From positions 1 through 23,962 of the forward strand of contig NZ_UPZP01000030.1 in the NCBI RefSeq assembly GCF_900538805.1: DNA of 23,962 bases. The letters are read 5' to 3'. Shown here in pieces: positions 1 through 6,048 of this stretch (position 1 is the stretch's first letter; each line of letters opens with the position of its first letter). The notes beneath the pieces are model-generated. The model searched no databases, was not told the DNA's origin, and saw nothing but the letters and a program-made list of their open reading frames with translations. This DNA comes from an uncultured Dialister sp. GTDB taxonomy: Bacteria; Bacillota; Negativicutes; Veillonellales; Dialisteraceae. A program made the position numbers and the translations under genes.

Positions 1-50
1 TTAAGAAAAAACAATAAATTTCTTCAAAAAAAAGACTTGACATATGACCA

Positions 51-162
51 GAATACTGAGCCGTAGGCGAAGAATCTTGGTAAGCGCCGACATTGACTCC
101 GACTAGCACACTAGTTCAGCAGCTCACTAAAAAATACCGGTCGGCGGTGACCGCGACCGCGC
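51..162 (+). repeat. Left-end copy of the dispersed GTCATTCTGAG element
   Basis: The stretch begins with ACTGAGCCGTAGGCGAAG and ends with TACCGGTCGGCGG. The same two blocks, in the same order and similar spacing, recur at 2875-2941, 8639-8715 and 8933-9009. No coding frame crosses it. The following 163-237 is GC-rich and contains two similar GCGCCG(C/T)CAGG blocks; I see no gene there. Confidence 0.6.
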
Positions 163-237
163 CGCCAGGGCACTTTATCCCGATCTCAATCCCGGTCCCG
201 GCCGCGCCGTCAGGCGCCCCCCCAGCCCACCCCCACT

Positions 238-272
238 AAAAAAGCGCCTGGATAAATTCCAGACGCTTTTTT
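238..272 (-). terminator. Intrinsic terminator of putP
   Basis: A 15-bp stem (AAAAAAGCGTCTGGA with TCCAGGCGCTTTTTT on the minus strand, one G-U pair) encloses a 5-base loop and ends in a T run. It sits 12 bases after the putP stop codon. Confidence 0.9.
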
Positions 273-284
273 ATTTCCAATTTC

Positions 285-1769
285 TTATTTTGACAGGGCC
301 ATGGCCTTTTCGAAGGTTTCCAGGATGGACTGGGACGGTTTTTCATCCATGAGGCTCACGATGACGATGGCGGCGATGGAGAGGAAGAAGCCCGGTACCA
401 GTTCATAGAGGCCGAACCATTCGAAGTGTTTCCAGATGAGCACGGTGAGGCCGCCTACGATGACACCGGCGTAGGCCCCTTTCAGGGTCATCCGTTTCCA
501 ATAGAGGGAAAGGAGTACGGTGGCGCCGAAGCAGGCACCGAAGCCGGCCCAGGCGTAGGAAACAATGGAGAAAATGTAGCTGTTAGGGTCGCTTCCCAAG
601 TAGACGGCGATGGCGGAAACCAGAAGTACACTCAGGCGGGATACGCGGATGAGGGTCTTTTCAGAGGCATCCTTTTTCAGGAAAGCCTGGAACAGGTCTC
701 TGGATACGGCAGAAGAAGTGACCAAAAGCTGGGAGGAACTGGTACTCATAATGGCTGCCAGGATAGCGGACCAGATGATGCCGGTGATGAAGGGCGCAGA
801 CAGGGATTCGGCCATGAGGATGAATACCCTTTCGGCGTTGGCGTTTTCAAGAGGCGTAGAGAGGTAAGCCTTCCCCACCACGCCGATGGCGATGGCAAAG
901 GACAGGGACAGGAGCACCCAGGTCATGGCAATGCGGGTAGATTTCTTCAATTCCTTCGGGTCACCGATGGCCATAAATTTCACAAGGATATGGGGCTGTC
1001 CGAAGTACCCAAGGCCCCAGCCCAGAGAGGAAACGATCATGACCAGAAGGGCGGACATGCCGGTGGAATCGGGGAAGAAGGAGAAGAAATCGGAGCCTTC
1101 TTTGGAAAGAATATCCAGCGTAGGCATGGGTCCCCCAAGGGCGATAGTGGCCGCCACGGGCACGTAAATGACGGTGAAGAACATCATGGTGCCCTGGATG
1201 AAATCCGTCAGCGCCACCGCAGAGAAGCCGCCCAGGAAGGTGTAGAAAACCACCACGAAGGCCCCCAGAAGGAGCGCGTGAAGGTAGGGAATGCCGAAAA
1301 TGGTATTAAAGAGCTTGCCTGCTGCCACAAAACCGGAGGATGTGTAAATAATGAAGAAAAGGATAATGAAGAGAGCACAGATGAGGCGCAGGCCGTTCTT
1401 CTTATCCTCGAAGCGGTTGGACAGGTAGTCAGGAATGGTGAGGCTGTTATTGGCCACTTCCGTATAATTTCTAAGCCTCTGGGACACAAGGACCCAGTTC
1501 GCCCAGGTGCCGATAATGAGGCCAATGCCCGTCCAGAACGCAGACAGACCATGAAGATAGGCATACCCCGGCAGCCCCATGAGCATCCAGCCGCTCATAT
1601 CCGAAGCCTCGGCGCTCATGGACGTGAGCCACGGTCCCAGCTGCCGGTCCCCCAGAATGTAGGAAGACAGATTCTTCTGCCTCCGGGAATAATAAAGGCC
1701 GATACTCATCATCAGTACCAGGTACAGTATAAAGGCCAGCGCAATGGGCCAATTATTTTCCAAATCCAT
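285..1769 (-). CDS. putP: Sodium/proline symporter PutP
   Basis: This is an integral inner-membrane symporter of the solute:sodium symporter family that couples Na+ entry to proline uptake. The 494 residues, the usual family length, form about 12-13 hydrophobic segments. Diagnostic PutP stretches are visible: SAEASDMSGWMLMGLPG near the N-terminus and SSLGWGLGYFGQPHI in the middle, the latter followed by KFMAIGDP. I place the start at the ATG at 1769 (MDLENNWP) because AGGGGGA lies 7 bases upstream. An in-frame TTG at 1787 would put that ribosome site inside the gene. The gene stands alone with its own terminator. Proline is the best substrate guess; another small solute cannot be excluded from sequence alone. 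Confidence 0.93.
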   Translation of the reverse strand: MDLENNWPIALAFILYLVLMMSIGLYYSRRQKNLSSYILGDRQLGPWLTSMSAEASDMSGWMLMGLPGYAYLHGLSAFWTGIGLIIGTWANWVLVSQRLRNYTEVANNSLTIPDYLSNRFEDKKNGLRLICALFIILFFIIYTSSGFVAAGKLFNTIFGIPYLHALLLGAFVVVFYTFLGGFSAVALTDFIQGTMMFFTVIYVPVAATIALGGPMPTLDILSKEGSDFFSFFPDSTGMSALLVMIVSSLGWGLGYFGQPHILVKFMAIGDPKELKKSTRIAMTWVLLSLSFAIAIGVVGKAYLSTPLENANAERVFILMAESLSAPFITGIIWSAILAAIMSTSSSQLLVTSSAVSRDLFQAFLKKDASEKTLIRVSRLSVLLVSAIAVYLGSDPNSYIFSIVSYAWAGFGACFGATVLLSLYWKRMTLKGAYAGVIVGGLTVLIWKHFEWFGLYELVPGFFLSIAAIVIVSLMDEKPSQSILETFEKAMALSK

Positions 1770-1813
1770 AAACGTTCCCCCTGCCAAAGTCGAAAATTTT
1801 CCATTTCCTTTAT

Positions 1814-1842
1814 TTTATACAAATCTCTGTATGTTTTTGAAA
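1814..1842 (-). promoter_or_regulatory. Possible putP promoter
   Basis: On the minus strand TTTCAA (1842-1837), a 17-base spacer and TATAAA (1819-1814) lie about 45 bases before the putP start. The -35 box is weak (3 of 6 consensus bases), so this is tentative. Confidence 0.35.
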
Positions 1843-2001
1843 TCTAAATCAGAAAGGAAACAGTGCTTCTTTCAATGATAATGGATTTTAAGAGGTATGT
1901 AAAGAGGAAGTCAAAAGATATTTTCTGTATAATCCATTCAAAGTATGCCCCAAGAAACCGGAAGCGCCTCTCCCGCATCCTCTCATAAGTCCTGAACTCA
2001 T

Positions 2002-2041
2002 AAAAATAAAAAAGGATTGGAAATCACCATTTCCAATCCTT
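2002..2041 (-). terminator. Terminator of rnpB
   Basis: A perfect 13-bp stem AAGGATTGGAAAT / ATTTCCAATCCTT with a 4-base loop is followed on the minus strand by TTTTTATTTTTAT. It lies directly after the 3' end of the RNase P RNA. Confidence 0.9.
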
Positions 2042-2046
2042 CCATA

Positions 2047-2398
2047 TGCATGGCGAGCATTCAATAAGCCGAGTTCTGTACCGTTTGCACGGTGATGATT
2101 ATCTGTCTAGCCATCCAATTGCTTGGATGATCAAGCGACGCAACCCGGAAGGTCAGCGGGCAGCCTCAACCCTTCCCTATTCGGTCTTGCTTCAGATGGG
2201 GTTTACCAAGCCAGCCGGTCTCCCGACTGCTGGTGCGCTCTTACCGCACCTTTCCACCCTTACCACATGCGTGGCGGTTTCCTTTTCTATGGCACTTTCC
2301 CTGGGGTCACCCCCGCCGGACGTTATCCGGCATCCTGCCCTGCGAAGCTCGGACTTTCCTCACGCCTTACGGCCCGCAATCATCTTTCCTGCTCGCAA
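2047..2398 (-). ncRNA. rnpB: RNase P RNA (class A)
   Basis: This is the catalytic RNA of RNase P, which trims the 5' leader of pre-tRNAs. Read on the minus strand it shows the conserved 5' block GAGGAAAGTCCGAGC, the block AGGGTGGAAAGGTGCGGTAA, GAGACCGGCTGGC, and the 3' block ACAGAACTCGGCTTA. The P1 helix is seen as GCGAGCA (2396-2390) pairing with TGCTCGC (2059-2053), which fixes both ends to within a few bases. A consensus promoter predicts transcription from about 2397, matching the P1 end. The approximately 350-base length suits class A. Confidence 0.96.
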
Positions 2399-2403
2399 GG
2401 AAC

Positions 2404-2433
2404 AGTATACCATGGGGAAATGAGGATTGTCAA
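2404..2433 (-). promoter_or_regulatory. rnpB promoter
   Basis: Perfect -35 TTGACA (2433-2428), 18-base spacer, -10 TATACT (2409-2404). The expected start point is about 7 bases on, at the 5' edge of helix P1. Confidence 0.88.
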
Positions 2434-2482
2434 TGTAAAAAATGAAGGGGCAAGTATCTATTTTTATTGTCCCACCGCTAGC

Positions 2483-2557
2483 GGGGTGGCAAGGGAACTG
2501 GATTCGTAGGGAGCCCTTGGGCGACTGAGAATCCAGTGACACGCTTCACACCGTGGC
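2483..2557 (-). repeat. Covarying hairpin repeat, copy 1
   Basis: Read on the minus strand: conserved flank CCACGG...AAGCGTGTC, arm ACTGGATTC, core TCAGTCGCC...GGCTCCCTAC, arm GAATCCAGT, flank TCCCTTGCCACCCC. The arms pair perfectly (9 bp). Two further copies at 3043-3114 and 5565-5638 share flanks and core but carry different, still complementary, arms. Confidence 0.8.
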
Positions 2558-2607
2558 GAAGGTGGTGGCGCCAGCCACCAAAGGGGGAAGGGCCCTTGGG
2601 GCCCGAA
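2558..2607. repeat. Mini-hairpin module beside minisatellite
   Basis: Contains TGGTGGC-GCCA-GCCACCA (7-bp stem) followed by AAAGGGGG. The same module occurs at 3213-3230 and, with a changed but still paired stem (TGGTACC/GGTACCA), near 5729-5745. Confidence 0.6.
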
Positions 2608-2652
2608 GGTTCAGAGGGTTCAGAAGGTTCAGAGGGTTCAGAGGGTTCAGAG
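2608..2652 (+). repeat. 9-bp minisatellite GGTTCAGAG, 5 units
   Basis: Five head-to-tail units of GGTTCAGA(G/A). Like the copies at 5364-5399 and 11941-11967, it is followed by GGTG...ATCGCC and a small GC hairpin (here ATCGCC CTGCG GGCGAT). Confidence 0.85.
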
Positions 2653-2767
2653 GGTGTGGTATCGCCCTGCGGGCGATGAGTATAAAGTCAGCGTTACGGG
2701 ATTTAGTTTTGTGTCGCCAGTGCTGCATGACGAAGAATCAGAGCCCCCTTCATTAGGAAGGGGGTGG

Positions 2768-2874
2768 CGCCGTAGGCGACGGAGGATAGGGGCGTGGATT
2801 AGACGATAGAAGTCAGAAATCAGACGTCAGACTACGTTACGAGACTGCCTTCCCGCCTCAACTCGTCATTCTGA
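2768..2874 (+). repeat. Long dispersed intergenic repeat, copy 1
   Basis: The block GGAGGATAGGGGCGT, then ATTAGACGATAGAAGT, then ATCAGACGTCAGACT and GCGTTACG-like sequence, recurs in the same order at 13302-13397 with scattered substitutions. Each copy runs straight into a GTCATTCTGAG element end. Confidence 0.75.
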
Positions 2875-2941
2875 GCCGCAGGCGAAGAATCTCGGTAAAA
2901 GTTGCTTATGAGGCAATGCTGTTAAATACCGGTCGGCGGGA
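2875..2941 (+). repeat. GTCATTCTGAG element, left part
   Basis: Starts GTCATTCTGAGCCGCAGGCG, continues AAGAATCTCGGTA, and ends AAATACCGGTCGGCGGG, as in the 160-bp elements at 8639 and 8933. No matching right end is recognisable here, so it looks truncated. From 2942 to 3040 I see no gene. Confidence 0.65.
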
Positions 2942-3042
2942 AGGCTGCTCTATGCTTTTCCTTGGCTTCATATGCAATGAACAGCATTCTGCTGATTGGC
3001 TCACTGCGTTCGCCACCCCTTATCCCGCTTCGCCGGACTTTC

Positions 3043-3114
3043 TCCACGGGAAAGCGTGTCACACGATTCTCAGGTCGCTGCGCTCCCCTACGAATCGTGT
3101 TCCCTTGCCACCCT
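3043..3114 (+). repeat. Covarying hairpin repeat, copy 2
   Basis: Flank TCCACGGGAAAGCGTGTC, arm ACACGATTC (3061-3069), core TCAGGTCGC...GCTCCCCTAC, arm GAATCGTGT (3092-3100), flank TCCCTTGCCACCC. The arms form 9 perfect pairs, although four or more pairs differ from copies 1 and 3. Confidence 0.8.
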
Positions 3115-3179
3115 ATTCAGGGGGCAGAATAAACCGTTCTACGTTTACCCTTGGTGTCATGTAGCACAATGCTGAGCAC

Positions 3180-3430
3180 CCATAGTGCCCCCGCTTTAGC
3201 GGGGGAAAGGTGGTGGCGTCAGCCACCAAAGGGGGAGCGCTTTTACCGCCCGTAAGGGCGGTATGCCTGTTTTCCCACGGGCGAAGCCCGGTTGTAAAGG
3301 TTTTATTCATATTGGCGGCGCAGCCGCCCACCACAACCCTCACGGCCGAAGGCCGTGTCAAACTTAAGCCCCTTTAGAACCCTCGGCCCGAAGGGCCGTC
3401 AACCCTCACGCCCGCAAGGGCGCATCCCTC
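3180..3430. repeat. Mosaic of GC-rich mini-hairpins
   Basis: Successive short hairpins: CCCCCGC/GCGGGGG, TGGTGGC/GCCACCA, CGCCC/GGGCG, CGGGC/GCCCG, GGCGGC/GCCGCC. Three AACCCTC-led units follow, at 3335, 3378 and 3401, each holding its own hairpin (CACGGCC/GGCCGTG, CGGCCC/GGGCCG, CGCCC/GGGCG). The last partial unit (CCCTCAC) supplies the nif3 stop codon at 3429-3431. No coding frame is convincing. Confidence 0.7.
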
Positions 3431-4475
3431 ACACATGCCCGAAGATATCCTCTGCCCCGCTGTCTTCCAGCACTTCCAGATCCCAGTTTCTTTTTTCTGC
3501 CTCTCTCCGGATTCTTTCCGCCAGTTTCGGCACGACCACTCTTTCCGTGAAGAAGTGTCCGCCGTCTGCGATGAGAAGGCCCATGGCGGCAGCGTCCTGG
3601 GCTTCGTGGTACTTGAGGTCTCCCGTCAGGTAGAGGTCGGCGCCCTTTGCTTTGGCCAGGGAGGCGAATTCGCTTCCTGCGCCGCCAAGGACGGCCACCC
3701 TGCAAACGGTGATATCCGTATTTCCTGCATACCGAAGGTCCGGAATGCCCAGTTTCTCCTTAATATAGAGGAGCGCTTCCTTTCCCTCCATGGGACGGGG
3801 CAGTTTCCCCAGGCGTCCCATGTATTCATGGGACGCTCCGTTTTTGAGTTCGTAGATATCACAGTGCACTTCTCCGCAGACACTTCGAAGGTCTTCCATG
3901 ATTTCCTTAAGAGCAGACGAGGCAGCGTTGAATTCCATTTTCCCCATGCGGCTGCTGTCATCTGCATCGCCTAAGAGGTAGAAATAGCCGGCCCGGCCCT
4001 TATATTTCCTTTCCAGAATACCCTTGAACTCCCGGGCCTTCACAAATTCCGTGTATGCCGCTACCTTGAGAAGGGGCTCCGTCTCCTCCATGACCAGGCC
4101 GCTCCTGTCCGTGAGATCCAGCGCGTCGGCCAGGGCATCGTTTACGCCATCCTTTGCCGTGTCCAGGTTCGTATGGGCTGCAAAGGACAGGATGTCATGC
4201 TTTATGAGCTTTTCGATGACTCTCCCCTTATAGGTGGAAAGGTCGATTCGATGGAGCGATTTGAAGAGGAAGGGATGATGGGAAATAATCATGGACGCCC
4301 CCTCCTTTGCCGCTCTGTCCACGTTGGCTTCCGTAAGGTCCAGGGAAATGAGCACTTTCTTCACCGGCTGCTCGGGATTTCCCACCTGCAGCCCCGGATG
4401 GTCCCAGCTTTCCGCCAGCCGAGCCGGTGCCCATTCTTCCATGAGATTCATCAAATCCTGTGCTTTGATATTCAT
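3429..4475 (-). CDS. Nif3-like dinuclear metal-centre protein (YqfO type)
   Basis: Cytosolic member of the NIF3/GTP cyclohydrolase I type 2 family; members form toroidal hexamers with a two-metal site, and the physiological reaction is not settled. The 348 residues match the long YqfO-like form with a PII/CutA-like insert in the middle (about 130-235). Metal-ligand motifs are present: SHHP at 65-68, HTNLD at 101-105, and GGHFFTE at 305-311. The ATG overlaps the trmK stop as ATGA, so the two are translationally coupled, as in many Firmicutes. The stop codon falls in a repeat unit of the hairpin mosaic. Confidence 0.92.
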   Translation of the reverse strand: MNIKAQDLMNLMEEWAPARLAESWDHPGLQVGNPEQPVKKVLISLDLTEANVDRAAKEGASMIISHHPFLFKSLHRIDLSTYKGRVIEKLIKHDILSFAAHTNLDTAKDGVNDALADALDLTDRSGLVMEETEPLLKVAAYTEFVKAREFKGILERKYKGRAGYFYLLGDADDSSRMGKMEFNAASSALKEIMEDLRSVCGEVHCDIYELKNGASHEYMGRLGKLPRPMEGKEALLYIKEKLGIPDLRYAGNTDITVCRVAVLGGAGSEFASLAKAKGADLYLTGDLKYHEAQDAAAMGLLIADGGHFFTERVVVPKLAERIRREAEKRNWDLEVLEDSGAEDIFGHV

Positions 4476-5155
4476 AAGTGCGCCTCCAGTCTTTTCTTCT
4501 CCTCCACCGCCTTTTCTCTTCTCCTGCGGTTTCTTTCATTATCCGTATCCTCTGAAACCCCTTGAATAAGGAAATCCCTTTTGCGGATCAATCGGCGGAT
4601 ATGTTCAGGAAACAGAGGATGCTGCCTGTACTCTTCAGTGACACCGATTTCCCCCTCCAGGAGTGAAATTTCCTTCATGCTGCCGGGCTTCACCAGCATC
4701 ATTTCATAGAGCCGCCTATCTTCCATGGCCATGTCTTCCCGGCAGATGATGAAATGGTGGGCTGAAAGGTACTGCTTCAGCTCTGCCACATGGTTCTGGG
4801 GCTGCAGCACCAGCCAGGAAAGGGCCTGTGCCTTTTCGAAATCGGCATCCAGAATGTCCCGCATCATAAGGCCTCCCATGCCGGCCATGACGGCGCCGTC
4901 CACTTCCCCCTTTTTGATGGGAGAAAGACCGCCGCCCAGGCGAAGTTCTATTTCTTTCCCCTTCCCCTCTCCTTCCAGATGGGTACGCGCCCTTTCCAGA
5001 GGCCCCTTGTGAATGTCCGAGGCTATGGCGTGGAGAGCCTTTCCTGCCTCCAGCAGAAAGAGGGGCAGGTACGCATGATCCGTCCCAATATCCGCCATGG
5101 AATGGCAGACAGGCACCAGCTCCGCCACCTGCATAAGCCTTGCTGTCAAATTCAT
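4472..5155 (-). CDS. trmK: tRNA (adenine(22)-N1)-methyltransferase TrmK
   Basis: SAM-dependent enzyme that makes m1A22 in the tRNA D-loop region. The N-terminal Rossmann fold shows motif I ADIGTDHAYLP (near residues 21-31) and a DGAVMAGMGG motif typical of TrmK. The C-terminal third is helical and charged, matching the family's coiled-coil domain. The length of 227-228 residues is normal. Two adjacent ATGs exist: the second (5155) lies 7 bases from GGGAGG, the first (5158) only 4, so I prefer 5155. It is the first gene of a pair with nif3. A terminator and a tRNA gene lie just upstream, leaving little room for a separate promoter. Confidence 0.92.
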   Translation of the reverse strand: MNLTARLMQVAELVPVCHSMADIGTDHAYLPLFLLEAGKALHAIASDIHKGPLERARTHLEGEGKGKEIELRLGGGLSPIKKGEVDGAVMAGMGGLMMRDILDADFEKAQALSWLVLQPQNHVAELKQYLSAHHFIICREDMAMEDRRLYEMMLVKPGSMKEISLLEGEIGVTEEYRQHPLFPEHIRRLIRKRDFLIQGVSEDTDNERNRRRREKAVEEKKRLEAHL

Positions 5156-5173
5156 CATCTTTCCTCCCGGAAA

Positions 5174-5200
5174 TAAAAAAAAGCTGAGCTTTCGCTCAGC
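5174..5200 (-). terminator. Terminator between tRNA and trmK
   Basis: Stem GCTGAGC/GCTCAGC with loop GAAA (minus strand), followed by eight Ts. It ends the tRNA transcript; read-through would feed trmK-nif3. Confidence 0.88.
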
Positions 5201-5211
5201 GGGAGTATCAT

Positions 5212-5288
5212 TGGTGGGCCCACCAGGGCTCGAACCTGGGACCAGACGGTTATGAGCCGTCGGCTCTGACCAACTGAGCTATGGGCCC
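5212..5288 (-). tRNA. tRNA with CAU anticodon (Ile2 more likely than elongator Met)
   Basis: A full cloverleaf of 77 bases including an encoded CCA. The acceptor stem is GGGCCCA/TGGGCCC, the anticodon stem GACGG/CCGTC with loop CTCATAA, and the T arm contains GTTCGAGCC. The CAT anticodon can be Met, or Ile2 after lysidine modification. C4-G69 and C5-G68, and the ACGGCTCATAACCGT arm resembling Bacillus tRNA-Ile2, favour Ile2, but this is inference. Confidence 0.93.
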
Positions 5289-5307
5289 GCAATCACCAAC
5301 TTATGCT

Positions 5308-5336
5308 ATTTTATCAGCTTGCGCCCTATGCGTCAA
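5308..5336 (-). promoter_or_regulatory. tRNA promoter
   Basis: TTGACG (5336-5331), 17-base spacer, TAAAAT (5313-5308); about 20 bases before the tRNA 5' end. Confidence 0.75.
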
Positions 5337-5363
5337 GTAGAAGTGACACGCCTGGGGCGTGAG

Positions 5364-5399
5364 GGTTCAGAGGGTTCAAAAGGTTCAAAGGGTTCAAAA
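5364..5399 (+). repeat. 9-bp minisatellite GGTTCA(G/A)A(G/A), 4 units
   Basis: Four units, preceded by an inverted copy of the CACGCC hairpin unit (ACACGCC/GGGCGTGAGGG) and followed by GGTGGTGGCATCGCC with a hairpin. This is the same order of modules as at 2608 and 11941. Confidence 0.8.
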
Positions 5400-5564
5400 G
5401 GGGTGGTGGCATCGCCGCTTCGCGGCGGCGGTAGGCGGCCTTTAAATTATAGAAGGCCGCCTCTTATGATAAAACCTTTACAACCGCGCCCTTGGCGCGA
5501 ATGGAAAACCGCAAAACCGGGCCTGCGGCCCGTTGGAAATGCACCCCTTCTGCCTACGGCACCT
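5400..5564. repeat. Mini-hairpin mosaic
   Basis: Contains CGCCGC-TTCG-CGGCG, a 10-bp stem AGGCGGCCTT/AAGGCCGCCT (5433-5442 with 5453-5462), CGCGCC-CTT-GGCGCG, and CGGGCC-TGC-GGCCCG. The last recurs at about 12140 as CGGACC-TGC-GGTCCG, a compensatory change. No gene seen. Confidence 0.7.
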
Positions 5565-5638
5565 CTCCACGGGAAAGCGTCTCACGAAATTTTCAGTCGC
5601 CTTATGGCTCCCTACAAATTTCGTTCGCTTGCCACCCC
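5565..5638 (+). repeat. Covarying hairpin repeat, copy 3
   Basis: Flank TCCACGGGAAAGCGTCTC, arm ACGAAATTT (5584-5592), core TCAGTCGCC...GGCTCCCTAC, arm AAATTTCGT (5616-5624), flank TCGCTTGCCACCCC. The arms are fully complementary yet differ at most positions from copies 1 and 2. Confidence 0.8.
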
Positions 5639-5699
5639 GGAGGGGGAGGTTTACTCTCCGCTCAACCTTGTGCTAACTTAAGTCGCTCATCGTATAGCA

Positions 5700-5879
5700 A
5701 CGGGAAAAGTTCCCCCTTCGGGGGAAAGGTGGTACCGAAGGTACCAAAAGGGGTGCATTTCCTCGCGCCAAAGGCGCGGTTGTTTGGTTTTCCCGCCCGC
5801 AGGGCGGTTTGCCTGTTTTCCCACGGGCGAAGCCCGGTTGTATGGTTTTCTACAAACTGGCGGCAAAGCCGCCCACCTC
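5700..5879. repeat. Mini-hairpin mosaic
   Basis: Includes CCCCC-TTCG-GGGG, TGGTACC-GAA-GGTACCA, CGCGCC/GGCGCG, CGCCC/GGGCG, CGGGC-GAA-GCCCG and GGCGGC-AAA-GCCGCC. It parallels 3180-3330 module by module with altered stems. Confidence 0.65.
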
Positions 5880-6016
5880 AACCCTCACGGCCAAGGGCCG
5901 TGTCAATCTTAAGAACCCTCGGGGCGAAAGCCCCGTCAATCTTTAGAACCCTCACGTCGAAGGCGTGTCCATAAAGCCGTCAACCCTCACGCCCACAGGG
6001 CGTGTCCATAAAGCCA
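5880..6016 (+). repeat. Tandem array of 33-35 bp AACCCTC-hairpin units
   Basis: Four units start at 5880, 5914, 5947 and 5982. Each reads AACCCTC, a short GC hairpin of its own, then GTC(A/C)AT(C/A)... The hairpins differ (CACGGCC/GGCCGTG, CGGGGC/GCCCCG, CACG/CGTG, CACGCCC/GGGCGTG) while the unit frame is kept. Confidence 0.75.
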
Positions 6017-6048
6017 CCCACCTTCATTTACCATTTACCATTTACCAT

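Noticed and set aside
36..65. TTGACA at 37-42 as a promoter
   Set aside because: No -10 box follows at 16-18 bases, and the downstream sequence is a dispersed repeat.
426..1847. Long plus-strand open frame of 473 codons
   Set aside because: It is antisense to putP, has low-complexity composition (G, E, H, Q rich) and no ribosome site; it is a shadow of a real gene.
2046..2509. Overlapping plus-strand open frames
   Set aside because: They lie in the complement of the RNase P RNA, which has a consensus promoter and terminator.
5880..6016. CRISPR array
   Set aside because: Units are 33-35 bp with a short constant leader and variable palindromes, with no repeat-spacer alternation and no cas genes.
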